From Clostridium sp. OF03-18AA (GTDB lineage Bacteria; Bacillota; Clostridia; Lachnospirales; Lachnospiraceae), in the NCBI RefSeq assembly GCF_003478035.1, contig NZ_QUEP01000002.1:310001-374000 (forward strand): 64,000 nucleotides of DNA. The letters are read 5' to 3'. The translations under genes and the position numbers were made by a program. Positions within the stretch are counted from its first letter, which is position 1. Every line of letters starts with the position of its first letter. The notes under the pieces were generated by a model. It was given only the letters and a program-made list of their open reading frames with translations. It was not told the origin of the DNA and did no database searches. This document shows positions 44,230 to 53,730 of the stretch, piece by piece.

Positions 44230-46283
44230 GCAAACACCCCTTTCAGAGCTTCTTCGATTTCCGGCTCCAATGCCTTAATTTCTGCCATGATATCCTCCGG
44301 CTTACGTGGAGCTTCATAATGGTAGAAATACTTATCAAAGGAAATCTGTGTTCCAACAATACCTACCTGCTGATCGCCCATGATTCCGGTATCAACCACG
44401 GATTCATCCACCCACGCATCCGGTACATACGGATATACTTCCTTTTCCATGTACTCGTTGATGTTTTGTGTATACGGAACCTTCTCGGTATCTTTTAAGT
44501 CTGTATCTGCCACTGGCTTTCCGTTTTTATCGTAAACGATATCTTCATCCGATTCCGTCTTTACGCCAAACACTTTGATAAATGCATCCTGAAGCTGCTT
44601 GTTTGTAACTTCCGGTTTTTCAAGCTTATCTCTAAAATCAGAAGAGTGACTGATAAACCAGTTATACTTTACGGTTTGCCCGTCATAAGCTGCTACGGCA
44701 CGTTTCAAAGAGTCCTTATTACCATCAGAGAGCTTCTGCATAGCTTTGATGGTGAATAAATCAGCCCACTTATCAAGATCAAAGGTAATGACCTGCTTTA
44801 ATGGACGCTGAACCGTAACAGCGCGGTACATAAATTCCTCGACCGGAAGCAGCACGGATTTACCATGGTCATGTCCGTCGATATATGTCTGGATGATCCA
44901 CTTCATTTTATCTTCCGGGACATCCTTACGCTTGTTACCAAGAGACTTTCTGCGAAGCTCTCCGCAATCAGAAGAATCGATAAGCTGGATCATGCCCTTA
45001 CGTGCTTCATCTTTCTTTGTATTTAAGATCCATAAATAGGTATTGATGCCCGTTCGGAAAAAAATGTCAGTCGGGAGCTTTACTACGCAATCAACAATAT
45101 CCTTCTGGAAAAGCCATCTTCTGATATCAGATGGACCGGAACCTGCATCACCATTAAAGAGAGGAGAAGCGGATAACACGATTCCACCCTTGCTGCCGCC
45201 TTCCTCAGCCGTTTTCATATGCGCGACCATATTCTGAATAAACAGCATGGAGCCATCACTGATGGAAGGAAGTCCGGCACCGAATCTTCCTGCAAATCCA
45301 TGTGCGGCTTCAGATCTTACTTCGTCAGCTTCCTTTTCCCACTTTTTACCGTAGGGCGGATTACTTACACAGTAGTCAAACTTCTTGTCTGGGAACTTAT
45401 CATCGGAAAGAGTGTCCCCGTTTTCGATATGTGCGGATAAATCCTTCGTCTGATCATAAACGTCCTTCTGCGCATCTGAGACATTACGAATAAGGAGATT
45501 TGCCTTACCCATCGCCCATGTTACACCGGAAAGTTCCTCGCCATACGGAACGATTACCGCTGGGGCCTTCATCTCTTTATTTTCATGCCACTCGTTAAGA
45601 AGATCGAGCGCATCCGTAATAAATCCTCCGGTTCCGCAAGTCTGGTCATACAGTGTACGGACAATACCTGTATCAGAACTCATCAGCTCATCATCGTTTG
45701 CAAAGATCATGCCTACACAAAGACGGACCACATCCTTCGGAGTCATAAAGTCCTCGGCATCCTCCGCGATCTCATCACCGTATCTCTGAATGAGATGCTC
45801 GTAGATATCGGACATATCACGGTCAGAAACCGTAGCTGAATCGAACGGGAGGGCAGAAAACTTCTGACAGACGGAATAAAGCATGCCGTGATCCTGAAGC
45901 TTCTTACAGGTGCTTTCCATATCGAACTTCAGCATGATATTACGGGCATTTGGTGAAAAACCATTGATATAGGAATCGAGAGCTGCATATGTATCACCAG
46001 CACCAAGATTGTTCAGTCTGAACGGGGTAACATTATAAAATGCCTTGCCGGAATACTGGCAATAGTTATCGGATTCACGTCCCCAGTCCTTTTCGTGTTC
46101 CTTCACTGCATCACATACAGCAGCTCGTGTTGGTTCAAGAGCGCATTCCAGTCTGCGAAGAAGTGCAAACGGAAGTACCACCTTGTTGTAATCTGCACGG
46201 GAAATCACATCCCTTACATAATCCGCAATGTTCCATATTTCGTTGACGTAATCAAGATTCGTTTTTTTCTGTGCTTCAGCCAT
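44226..46283 (-). CDS. hsdM: Type I restriction modification methylase subunit (HsdM)
   Basis: 685 residues, ATG 46283 after AAAGGAG. N-terminal helical HsdM_N domain (LDYVNEIWNIADYVRDVI); then SAM-binding motif DQTCGTGGFITDAL and the adenine-methylase motif NPPY (308-311). The C-terminus is longer than in many HsdM and contains KFDYCVSNPPYGKKWEKEAD followed by SMLFIQNMVAHMKTAEEGG. It methylates adenine in the HsdS target and forms the core of the restriction complex. First gene of the operon; no clear sigma-A promoter was found, but the leader holds the right-end repeats. Confidence 0.95.
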   Translation of the reverse strand: MAEAQKKTNLDYVNEIWNIADYVRDVISRADYNKVVLPFALLRRLECALEPTRAAVCDAVKEHEKDWGRESDNYCQYSGKAFYNVTPFRLNNLGAGDTYAALDSYINGFSPNARNIMLKFDMESTCKKLQDHGMLYSVCQKFSALPFDSATVSDRDMSDIYEHLIQRYGDEIAEDAEDFMTPKDVVRLCVGMIFANDDELMSSDTGIVRTLYDQTCGTGGFITDALDLLNEWHENKEMKAPAVIVPYGEELSGVTWAMGKANLLIRNVSDAQKDVYDQTKDLSAHIENGDTLSDDKFPDKKFDYCVSNPPYGKKWEKEADEVRSEAAHGFAGRFGAGLPSISDGSMLFIQNMVAHMKTAEEGGSKGGIVLSASPLFNGDAGSGPSDIRRWLFQKDIVDCVVKLPTDIFFRTGINTYLWILNTKKDEARKGMIQLIDSSDCGELRRKSLGNKRKDVPEDKMKWIIQTYIDGHDHGKSVLLPVEEFMYRAVTVQRPLKQVITFDLDKWADLFTIKAMQKLSDGNKDSLKRAVAAYDGQTVKYNWFISHSSDFRDKLEKPEVTNKQLQDAFIKVFGVKTESDEDIVYDKNGKPVADTDLKDTEKVPYTQNINEYMEKEVYPYVPDAWVDESVVDTGIMGDQQVGIVGTQISFDKYFYHYEAPRKPEDIMAEIKALEPEIEEALKGVFA

Positions 46284-46336
46284 TATCGTTCTCCTTTTGC
46301 TTTGTATTTTTCATAAATCAATATGTCTGAAATCAG

Positions 46337-46584
46337 CTCATTGAGCCGATATAAAATGCTAATTTTCAACCACTTATTGAGGAATCTCTACTTATCATTG
46401 TACTGCTAATAGTACTATTTTTCAACCAGTTATTGAGGAAACGCGCATTTCTGTAATGGCATAAAAATACCGAGCAAGAATCATCTTACTCGGTAAATTC
46501 ACATGACATTCTTCAATGGTTTTCAACCTGAGAACATCATAAAGATTATTACTCGGAATATGGGTTTTCAACCACTTATTGCGG
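46337..46584. repeat. Right end of the R-M transposon: inverted terminal-type repeats and operon leader
   Basis: Copies inverted relative to the left cluster occur at 46363-46382 (TTTTCAACCACTTATTGAGG), 46419-46439 (TTTTTCAACCAGTTATTGAG), a half site at 46520 (TTTTCAACCTGAG) and 46565-46584 (TTTTCAACCACTTATTGCGG). The leader also has AGCTCATTGAGC (46336-46347), a short palindrome. These sites lie upstream of hsdM, so the transposase could bind here and control its own operon. The stretch 46284-46589 contains no other gene. Confidence 0.7.
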
Positions 46585-46589
46585 TTAGC

Positions 46590-46841
46590 CGAAAAGAGAT
46601 TCCGGTGATCATCAGCACCGGGGATGGACGATATTATGTTTCTGAGACAACAACAGCTACGAGGCGATCGGGAAGCAACAGCTATGTGGCGATCGCAGAT
46701 CATTTGACACCGGACGGTTATGTGGCGTGTACGGAGAATGGAACAAAGTATCAAGACCTGAAAGAGGCGTATGATGCCTATACCAAGCTGGTTACGACCG
46801 GAGTCTATCAGGATTATAAGGATACGCTCCCTAAAAAGTAA
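46590..46841 (+). pseudogene. Remnant of a chromosomal gene cut by the transposon end (83 codons)
   Basis: From the inner edge of the outermost right repeat an open frame runs to TAA at 46839-46841 (RKEIPVIISTGDGRYYVS ... DYKDTLPKK). It has chromosome-like composition, lacks its own ribosome binding site, and the only upstream ATG (46560) is inside the repeat. It looks like the 3' end of a gene whose 5' part was removed. The missing part is not found to the left of the element (next to 35670), so a deletion or a composite insertion is implied. I do not recognise the parent gene. Confidence 0.4.
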
Positions 46842-46906
46842 AATCAGGATCGTTTCGGAAGCCATCTGATCTAATGGCGCATAAACTGATCCGTCTGCTG
46901 TAGTTC

Positions 46907-47818
46907 TTACGCGGACTCCTGCAGCAGCCGGATCAGCTCCTCCATCGCCGGAAGTGTCTGTTTTCCTTTCAGCGTAACGATGGAGTAGCTGGTGGTGTCA
47001 GCCGGATTTCCGATCCGGAAGCAGCGGACAGGCTTGGGATAGCGGAAATTTTTCATGTACTGGTAGAAGTTGAATGCGATCCCATAGCCCTCCGCGGCGA
47101 GCTGACAGGCAGATTCAAGATTTTCGAGGAGAAAGACCTGTCCCGGTTCGGCGTGATCATAAGCGATGGCAAGGTCTGTGTAGTGCCTGGAGGACTGATC
47201 CGGCTTTTGCAGGATAAAACGTTCCCCGTTAAATTGTTTGAGATCGATCCTCGGACATGGATCTTTCCGGCTTTTCTTTGCCGCGCCGGTGCACAGTGGG
47301 TGCCCGACGGAGACAACAGCGACCATATAGTCCTCATAGAGAGGACGGTATTCCAGCAGCGGATGGCTGGAGGATTCGTTTACGATGGCAAAATCAAGCT
47401 CTCCGGCAAGCAGATGCCGGATCATCTGCTCAGTAGATTCCTCGTATGGGACCAGCTTCACGTCCGGATAGCGGGCGGAAAAAACAGGCAGCGCCTTCGC
47501 AAGAAGATAAAGTGTTCTTCTGGGATGGATTCCGAAACGGATCGTTCCCGAAGAGCCACCCATGTATTTTTGAAGCTCATTTTCATAATGGGCTTCTATT
47601 TTTATCATTTCTTTTGCATGTTCCAAATAGATCTTTCCGGCCTCGGTTGGGACAAACTGTTTCCCGATCCGGTCGAAAAATCTTGTCCCGGTGCGTTCTT
47701 CAAGATTTCCTAAAAATATGCTGAGGGCAGGCGGAGAGATATGCAGGGCCTGAGCCGCATCCTTAATTCCCCTGTGTTTTTCAATTTCAAGCATATAGAG
47801 CTGTTCCCGCATATCCAT
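46907..47818 (-). CDS. LysR family transcriptional regulator
   Basis: 303 residues from ATG 47818; an in-frame TTG upstream at 47857 would add 13. The N-terminal winged helix (HRGIKDAAQALHISPPALSIFLGNLEERTG) and the PBP2-type effector domain (IRFGIHPRRTLYLLAKALPVF, GELDFAIVNESS) are typical of LysR regulators. It is divergent from the transporter gene at 47972, and a 17-bp T-N11-A palindrome lies in the gap, so it probably controls the transporter/peptidase operon. The inducer is unknown, perhaps a peptide or acyl amino acid. Confidence 0.9.
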   Translation of the reverse strand: MDMREQLYMLEIEKHRGIKDAAQALHISPPALSIFLGNLEERTGTRFFDRIGKQFVPTEAGKIYLEHAKEMIKIEAHYENELQKYMGGSSGTIRFGIHPRRTLYLLAKALPVFSARYPDVKLVPYEESTEQMIRHLLAGELDFAIVNESSSHPLLEYRPLYEDYMVAVVSVGHPLCTGAAKKSRKDPCPRIDLKQFNGERFILQKPDQSSRHYTDLAIAYDHAEPGQVFLLENLESACQLAAEGYGIAFNFYQYMKNFRYPKPVRCFRIGNPADTTSYSIVTLKGKQTLPAMEELIRLLQESA

Positions 47819-47899
47819 GGCGTTTCGCTGGTCCTTTCCCTGAATAAATATTTGCAATTTCGCATAAAAATAAACAATATTAAATAAAACAATAAAAAT

Positions 47900-47935
47900 A
47901 TTAAACTTGCTTTAATTTTATATCTTGATTATAGT
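47900..47935 (+). promoter_or_regulatory. Promoter and LysR-type operator of the yfcC-like operon
   Basis: TTGCTT (47907-47912), 17-bp spacer, TATAGT (47930-47935) is a good sigma-A promoter. ATTAAA-CTTGC-TTTAAT (47900-47916) is a perfect interrupted palindrome of T-N11-A type that overlaps the -35 box, as expected for a LysR site. The transcript would start near 47942, 30 bp before the coding sequence. Confidence 0.6.
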
Positions 47936-47971
47936 CTAAGAAAGAAAACAAATCAAGGAAGGATTGGAAGT

Positions 47972-49366
47972 ATGAAACCATTAAAAGAAAAAAAGCCTTT
48001 TCAGGCGCCGCACACATTTGTGATCCTTGTAGCGCTGATTCTTCTGGCAGTCGCAGCCACTTATGTTGTGCCTGCCGGAGAGTATACCCGGTTTACGGAT
48101 GAGGCGACAAACAGAACCCTCGTGGAAGCGGGGAGCTTCCATTATGTTGAATCTCACCCGGTAAGCTTTTTAACCGTTCCGGCACTGATCTACAGGGCGA
48201 TCGTAAAGGCGGCAAGCACAGTTACGTTTATCCTTATCATCGGCGGATCCTTTGAGATCATCACGTCCACAGGGATCCTCACGGTTCTCTGTAAGAAGAT
48301 GGCGAAAGCCTTCCGCGGCCGCGAGTATTTTGTGATCCCTGCATTTCTGCTGTTATTTTCTATTTTTGGAACAACGATGGGAATGTCTGCTGAGGTCATG
48401 ATCTTTGTGCCGATCGGAATTGCCCTTGCGGCATCTCTCGGACTTGACAAGGTGACAGGTACCGCAATGATCGCTATGGGCGCTGCATCCGGATTTACAG
48501 CCGGAATCCTGAATCCCTTCAATGTCGGTGTTGCCCAGGATATTGCGGAAATCCCGATGTTTTCCGGTATGGGTTACCGCATTTTTATTCTCGGAGTTCT
48601 TCTGGTGATCGATACGGTCTACATTACCTGGTACGCAAAGCGCGTGAAAGTGGACCCGACAAAGAGTATCATTTACGGAGAGCCTGAGGATCAGGAATTT
48701 ACTTTCGATGATACGGAAGAAGCGATGACCCTGACCCATGGCATGACTCTGGCAGTGATCGTAGCAGGCTTTGCAGTCCTGATCTATGGACTCAGCAAGC
48801 TCGGATGGTATTTTGAGGAGATGTCTGCGATCTTTATCGCGATGGGTGTGCTCTGCGGTATCGTGAACCGCTATAGCCCAAACAAGATCGCCGCTACGTT
48901 CGGAAACGGAGCGAAGGGAATCGTTGTGGGAGCTCTGATCGTCGGTATTGCCCGCGGTGTTGAGCTTGCATTATCTGACGCGATGATCCTTGACACCATC
49001 GTCCATGCGATCGCAAGTATCGTAAACATTCTTCCGCAGTCCTTAAAAGCCATCGGAATGTTCCTTGCACAGTCACTTGTCAACTGTGTGATCACCTCCG
49101 GTACCGGACAGGCCGCGGTTACCATGCCGCTTATGGTACCGGTTGCGGATCTGATCGGTATCACGAGACAGACAGCCGTCCTTGCGTTCCAGCTCGGAGA
49201 CGGATTTTCAAACTCTGTTCTTCCGACATCCTCTGCGCTGATGGGTTATCTTGTCGTTTCGAAGATCCCATATGTAAAATGGTTAAAATTCATGATGCCG
49301 TTATTCTTAATCTGGACATTCTTCGGATGTCTATTCATGCTTGGGGCACTCATGATCGGCTATTAA
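47972..49366 (+). CDS. YfcC family membrane transporter
   Basis: 464 residues from ATG 47972 after AAGGAAGG. About 11-12 membrane segments, with the family pattern TYVVPAGEYTRFTDE near the N-terminus, GTTMGMSAEVMIFVPIGIAL, and SGTGQAAVTMPLMVPVADLIG, which resembles the double repeat of ion-transporter superfamily carriers (YfcC/AbgT/arsenite class). Such carriers are thought to move dipeptides, amino acids or C4-acids with cations. With the M28 and M20 hydrolases downstream, uptake of peptides or N-acyl amino acids is likely. Confidence 0.85.
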   Translation: MKPLKEKKPFQAPHTFVILVALILLAVAATYVVPAGEYTRFTDEATNRTLVEAGSFHYVESHPVSFLTVPALIYRAIVKAASTVTFILIIGGSFEIITSTGILTVLCKKMAKAFRGREYFVIPAFLLLFSIFGTTMGMSAEVMIFVPIGIALAASLGLDKVTGTAMIAMGAASGFTAGILNPFNVGVAQDIAEIPMFSGMGYRIFILGVLLVIDTVYITWYAKRVKVDPTKSIIYGEPEDQEFTFDDTEEAMTLTHGMTLAVIVAGFAVLIYGLSKLGWYFEEMSAIFIAMGVLCGIVNRYSPNKIAATFGNGAKGIVVGALIVGIARGVELALSDAMILDTIVHAIASIVNILPQSLKAIGMFLAQSLVNCVITSGTGQAAVTMPLMVPVADLIGITRQTAVLAFQLGDGFSNSVLPTSSALMGYLVVSKIPYVKWLKFMMPLFLIWTFFGCLFMLGALMIGY

Positions 49367-49384
49367 GACGGAGGAAAAGAGAAG

Positions 49385-51133
49385 ATGCAGGATTTTGAAG
49401 TGAAGGAGCGTTTAAGAGAACATCTGGAGTACCTTTGTTCGTTCGACAAGCTTTCCGGTGAACCCGAGGCATATCGCGCGGTCGAGTATATTCTTGAGGT
49501 ATTGGAGAAATCCGGGATCGCCTGCCATGAGGAGGATTTTCCAGCTTATCTGAGCAATCCGGTGAGCAGTGTCCTTATCGCAGATGGTGAGGAGTTCCCG
49601 TGCCGTCCAAGGTCTTTCTCGGAGAGCACAAAAGGGAGGATCGAGATCCCGCTGATCTACGATCCCGGAACAAAAACGGAAGTCTCCCTTTCAGAACAGA
49701 AACAGTTTATGGAAACGGTTGCCGGAAAGCTTGTCCTCGGGTACGGATTTGATGAGCGTTACGCAAAATTGCTGGAGCAGCATGGAGCGGCCGGGTGGAT
49801 CCAGATCTGGACCTCCGACGAGGATGCGGTCCATGAGGACACGGTAAGTCCTGTCTGGGGAACTCCGGATATGGACTCATCTCTGTTCCAGTTACGGATG
49901 CCGGTGGTCGCCGTCTCAAAGCCCTGCGGGGAGAAACTGATCCGGAAGCTGAAAACATATGAGGCAGAAGGAAAACAGCTTTTTGCGCAGCTTTCCAGCA
50001 AGGTGGACACATGCGTAAAAAACGTCGCGCTGCCGATCGCCGAGATCCCGGGAAAGAGCAGGGATTTTGTCCTGCTCTCCGGTCACTATGATACCTGGTA
50101 TCGTGGCGCTTTTGACAACTGCACGGCAAATGCGCTGGCTCTGGAGCTTGCTCGTTATATGAAAGAACATCAGGATGAGATGCTCTATTCCCTGCGGATC
50201 GCCTGGTGGCCGGGACATTCCAACGGGCGCTATATGGGATCCACCTGGTATTGTGATCACCACTGGGATGAGCTTGAGGAGCACTGCATCGCTCACCTGA
50301 ATCTTGATCTTCTGGGATCAAAAGGAGCAGACCATACGCTTGCGATCCGGACAGCGGGGCTTGAGGGCGAGGAATGGCTGAAAGAGCAGGTGCGGAAGGT
50401 AGATCCGGCGGCGGAAATGATGTTTGGGCGTATCGGGCGGGGAGCGGACCAGTCGCTCTGGGGCGCAGAGATCCCCTATCACATCAATCCCCGTTATGAG
50501 GCGAAAAAAGAACGAAAGCAATCGGATGCTCCGGGTCCCGGCGTGTACTGGTGGCATACGATCGACGATACCTTTGACAAGATCGATCTTGACGGGCTTT
50601 TGCGGGATGGGAGAGTCGTGGGTGTTCTGCTGTATGAACTCCTCTCGAAGGAGAAGCTTCCTGCCGATTATCGCGGCTATGCAAAAACCTAGCTCCCATA
50701 CTTTGAGACGTTAAAAAATTCAGAGGAGCATGAACAGGCGGCGGATGAGATCGAAACACTTCTAAAAGAGGTTCTGGATCGTTGTGAAACGCTTGAACAT
50801 ATATGGGGAACGGAGAAGATCGAAGAACATAACCGCCTTTGCCGTCTCGTCGGAGGAGTTTTCAGCCGTCTTATGCACTCCACAGGCTCCGCGTATGAAC
50901 AGGATACTTCTTTTGCATATGGTCCGCTGCAGCTTCTTAAAGCTTCCGCGAAGGCGCTCCATGAAAACAGTCCCGCGGATTGGAGCCTGTTCTATCAGAC
51001 AACATTCGTGAGACAGAGAAACCGGATGGTGACGGAGCTTAGAAAACTGCTGAAAGAGATCGATCTGGAATTCAGGAATGGATCGGATCGCTTTGGATCT
51101 TCACGAAATTGTGACAGGAGAATGGAGATATGA
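49385..51133 (+). pseudogene. M28 family zinc peptidase, interrupted by an in-frame TAG
   Basis: ATG 49385 follows GGAGGAAAAG. The frame reads 435 codons to TAG at 50690-50692, then goes on in the same frame for 146 codons (LPYFETLKNSEEHEQAAD and on) to TGA 51131-51133, which overlaps the next ATG by the usual ATGA. So the ancestral gene was about 582 residues. The first part holds an inserted PA-like domain (AAGWIQIWTSDEDAVHEDT) and the M28 metal sites: SGHYDTWYRG (His), AFDNCTANALALELA (Asp), and LNLDLLGSKGA. The lost end is a helical cap. The catalytic core is complete, so partial activity is possible. Either a point mutation, a sequencing error or readthrough explains it. Confidence 0.8.
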
Positions 51134-52314
51134 AGAAAGAAACAATAAAGCAGGCCGTTGCGCCTTACATGGCAGAGCTTACCAAAATGGCAGACAGGAT
51201 TTATGACCTGGCTGAGCCGGGGCTTGAGGAAGTCCGCTCCAGTGCGATCCTTACAGATTATCTGGAGAAAAAGGGATTTCAGATCGAGCGTGGGATCGCG
51301 GGTCTTCCGACCGCTTTCCGTGCTGTCTATGAACAGGGAAACGGAGGACCTTCCTTTGGATTCCTGGCAGAGTACGACGCACTGAAAGGGATCGGTCATG
51401 CCTGCGGTCATCACATGCAGGGACCGTCTGTGATCGGAGCTGCTCTGGCACTTCGGGATCTCTGTAAGGATCAGCCCTATAAGATCGTGATCTACGGGAC
51501 ACCAGCGGAGGAGACGGTCGGCGGAAAGATCATTATGAAGGAGAAAGGATGCTTTCAGGATATTGATCTTGCGCTCATGATGCATGCAGCTCCCAATACC
51601 TGCGTCGATGTCTGCTGTATGGCACTTGAGTGCTTTTATGTTACCTTTCATGGGGTAGAGGCCCATGCCGCCATGAGCCCGCACAAAGGGAAGAGCGCCT
51701 TTGATGCCGCGCTTCTTTCCTTTCAGGGGATCGAGTTTATGAGGGAACATGTCCTTGAGGATTCCAGAATGCATTACACGGTCCTTGACGCCGGCGGTCC
51801 ATCGAACATCGTTCCGGGAACGGCAAAGGCAGAGTATACACTTCGCTCTTATAGTACGGATTACTTGGAGAAGGTCATCGTTCCGAGATTTCAGGACATC
51901 ATAAAGGGTGCGTGCCTGATGACGGGAACGACCTGTGAAATAGAGAGAAGCTACCCGTTTCAGGCAAAGATCCCGTGCCTGATCCTGAATGACCTGATCA
52001 TGGAAAATGCAAGAAAATTTGAGGCACCACAGCTCGCCGGACCGCGTGAAAAGACGGGCTCCACGGACTTTGGAAATGTTATGTATGATGTGCCCGGATG
52101 CTGCATCCGCACAGCGTTTGTGCCAGAGGGTACCGCGGCGCATTCGCAGGAATATCTCGATGCGGGAAAGACGGAGCGGGCCCATGAAGCAATCCGGTCC
52201 GGTTCGGAGATCCTTGCGGGAACATGCATCGACATGATTGAAAGACCAGAGCTTTTGAAACAGATCAAAGAGGAGTTTCGGAAGCGGAAACAGGAAGAAA
52301 CCGCAAAAATATGA
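51130..52314 (+). CDS. M20 family amidohydrolase
   Basis: 394 residues, ATG overlapping the end of the interrupted M28 frame. The metal sites are GHACGHHMQG, TPAEETVGGKI and MMHAAPN, followed by the lid domain EAHAAMSPHKGKSAFDA, and the late His in AHSQEYLD. This is the M20D/AbgB-like subfamily that hydrolyses N-acyl or p-aminobenzoyl amino acids or dipeptides. It acts in the cytoplasm on substrate taken up by the neighbouring carriers. Confidence 0.9.
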   Translation: MKKETIKQAVAPYMAELTKMADRIYDLAEPGLEEVRSSAILTDYLEKKGFQIERGIAGLPTAFRAVYEQGNGGPSFGFLAEYDALKGIGHACGHHMQGPSVIGAALALRDLCKDQPYKIVIYGTPAEETVGGKIIMKEKGCFQDIDLALMMHAAPNTCVDVCCMALECFYVTFHGVEAHAAMSPHKGKSAFDAALLSFQGIEFMREHVLEDSRMHYTVLDAGGPSNIVPGTAKAEYTLRSYSTDYLEKVIVPRFQDIIKGACLMTGTTCEIERSYPFQAKIPCLILNDLIMENARKFEAPQLAGPREKTGSTDFGNVMYDVPGCCIRTAFVPEGTAAHSQEYLDAGKTERAHEAIRSGSEILAGTCIDMIERPELLKQIKEEFRKRKQEETAKI

Positions 52315-52410
52315 CAAAATTGTCATTTTCCAGTCATGAACAATTAAACTGCTGTCTGTAAAATATGAATCTGTAAGGAATTTAACAAATATCCAGAAAG
52401 GAAGATGATT

Positions 52411-53712
52411 ATGACAGCAGCTATTGGTTTTCTGATGATCATTGCGATCGTAGCACTGCTCTTAAAGGGCAAAATGTCTCCGATCGTGGTACTTGCGGTG
52501 ATTCCGGTCATTGCAGCCCTGATCCTTGGCTTCTCCCCGGTAGAGGTCATGGACTTCATTGCGGATGGAATTAAAACCACCACAAGCAATGGTATCTTAT
52601 TTATCTTTTCAGTAATTTATTTTGGTGTTCTGGCAGACACTGGACTCTTTGATGTTATCGTAGGCTGGCTGGTAAAAAAAGCCGGAAATAATGTCATCGC
52701 GGTCACGGTAGTTACAGCGCTGATCGCAACGATCGCTCATCTGGACGGTACTACGGCTGTCACCGTTCTCATTACGATCCCGGCAATGTACCCGGTATAT
52801 AAGAAGATGAACATTGACTCCCGTATCCTTCTCTGCCTGACAGGTGCCTGCATGGGCGTTATGAACCTGCTTCCGTGGGGCGGTCCGACAGCGAGAGCGG
52901 CTACGGTACTCGCTATGGATGCCACTGAGTTATGGCACATGCTGATCCCGCTTCAGGTTGTCGGCCTGATGATGAACATCATTCTTGCTGTACTCCTCGG
53001 CATGTTTGCGATCAGGCATGGTGCTGGCGCTGGAAAGGGCGTAGAGGTGGAGTCTGATGAGAAAGCGAAGAAAGAGGCGGCTGATTTAAGAAAATCCAAC
53101 GCTTACCTGATCTTCAACTTCTTACTTACAGTAGGTGTGATTGCCCTGTTATCCACAGGTGTCGGTAAATCCTATGTAATCTTCATGCTTGGTCTCTGCA
53201 TCCTTCTGGCTGTCAACTATCCGAACCAGAAGACTCAGGACAAGTTGATCAAGAAGCATGCTCCGGCAGCCCTGATCATTTCCGCAACACTGTTTGCCGC
53301 AGGTGCTATGGTAGGTGTCTTCGACGGAACCGGTATGCTGGAAGCAATGGCAAATGCGATCATGGCGATCATTCCGGCAGCTCTCGGAAAGTACATTCAC
53401 ATCATCTTTGGTATTCTTGCGCTTCCGCTTGGTCTCTGTGTTGGAACAGACGCATACTTCTATGGCATTATGCCGTTAGTTATGCAGGTAGGCGAGACCT
53501 ATGGCGTGGCTTCCCTGAATACTGCTCTGACCATGCTGATCGGTAAGAACCTCGCGTTAATGGTAAGCCCGTTAGTACCGGCAACTTACCTTGCGATCGG
53601 TCTGACCGGAACAGAGCTGAAAGATCATATGAAATTCAGCATTCCGCCGTACTACATTATCAGCCTTATCATGCTGGTATTCGGTGTGATTCTTGGCATT
53701 GTTGCCATCTAA
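52411..53712 (+). CDS. CitMHS/ion transporter-like membrane carrier
   Basis: 433 residues from ATG 52411, 7 nt after AAAGGAAG; ATG 52405 is in frame but too close. About 11 membrane segments, with the family pattern TTSNGILFIFSVIYFGVLAD, ATIAHLDGTTAVTVLITIPA and LPWGGPTARAATVLAMD. The last is the signature loop of CitMHS-type metal-citrate/proton symporters. The charged loop near residue 210-235 separates two halves. The substrate here is more likely an organic acid or peptide product than citrate, as the operon suggests; not proven. Confidence 0.82.
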   Translation: MTAAIGFLMIIAIVALLLKGKMSPIVVLAVIPVIAALILGFSPVEVMDFIADGIKTTTSNGILFIFSVIYFGVLADTGLFDVIVGWLVKKAGNNVIAVTVVTALIATIAHLDGTTAVTVLITIPAMYPVYKKMNIDSRILLCLTGACMGVMNLLPWGGPTARAATVLAMDATELWHMLIPLQVVGLMMNIILAVLLGMFAIRHGAGAGKGVEVESDEKAKKEAADLRKSNAYLIFNFLLTVGVIALLSTGVGKSYVIFMLGLCILLAVNYPNQKTQDKLIKKHAPAALIISATLFAAGAMVGVFDGTGMLEAMANAIMAIIPAALGKYIHIIFGILALPLGLCVGTDAYFYGIMPLVMQVGETYGVASLNTALTMLIGKNLALMVSPLVPATYLAIGLTGTELKDHMKFSIPPYYIISLIMLVFGVILGIVAI

Positions 53713-53730
53713 ACGATACATAACGAATGA

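Noticed and set aside
46422..46865. 147-codon minus-strand frame across the right transposon end.
   Set aside because: It runs across repeats and the remnant gene on the opposite strand, has no family pattern and no good start.
50995..52326. 443-codon minus-strand frame opposite the M20 hydrolase.
   Set aside because: Composition (Cys, Arg, Phe rich) and exact overlap with a clear M20 enzyme show it is an antisense shadow frame.
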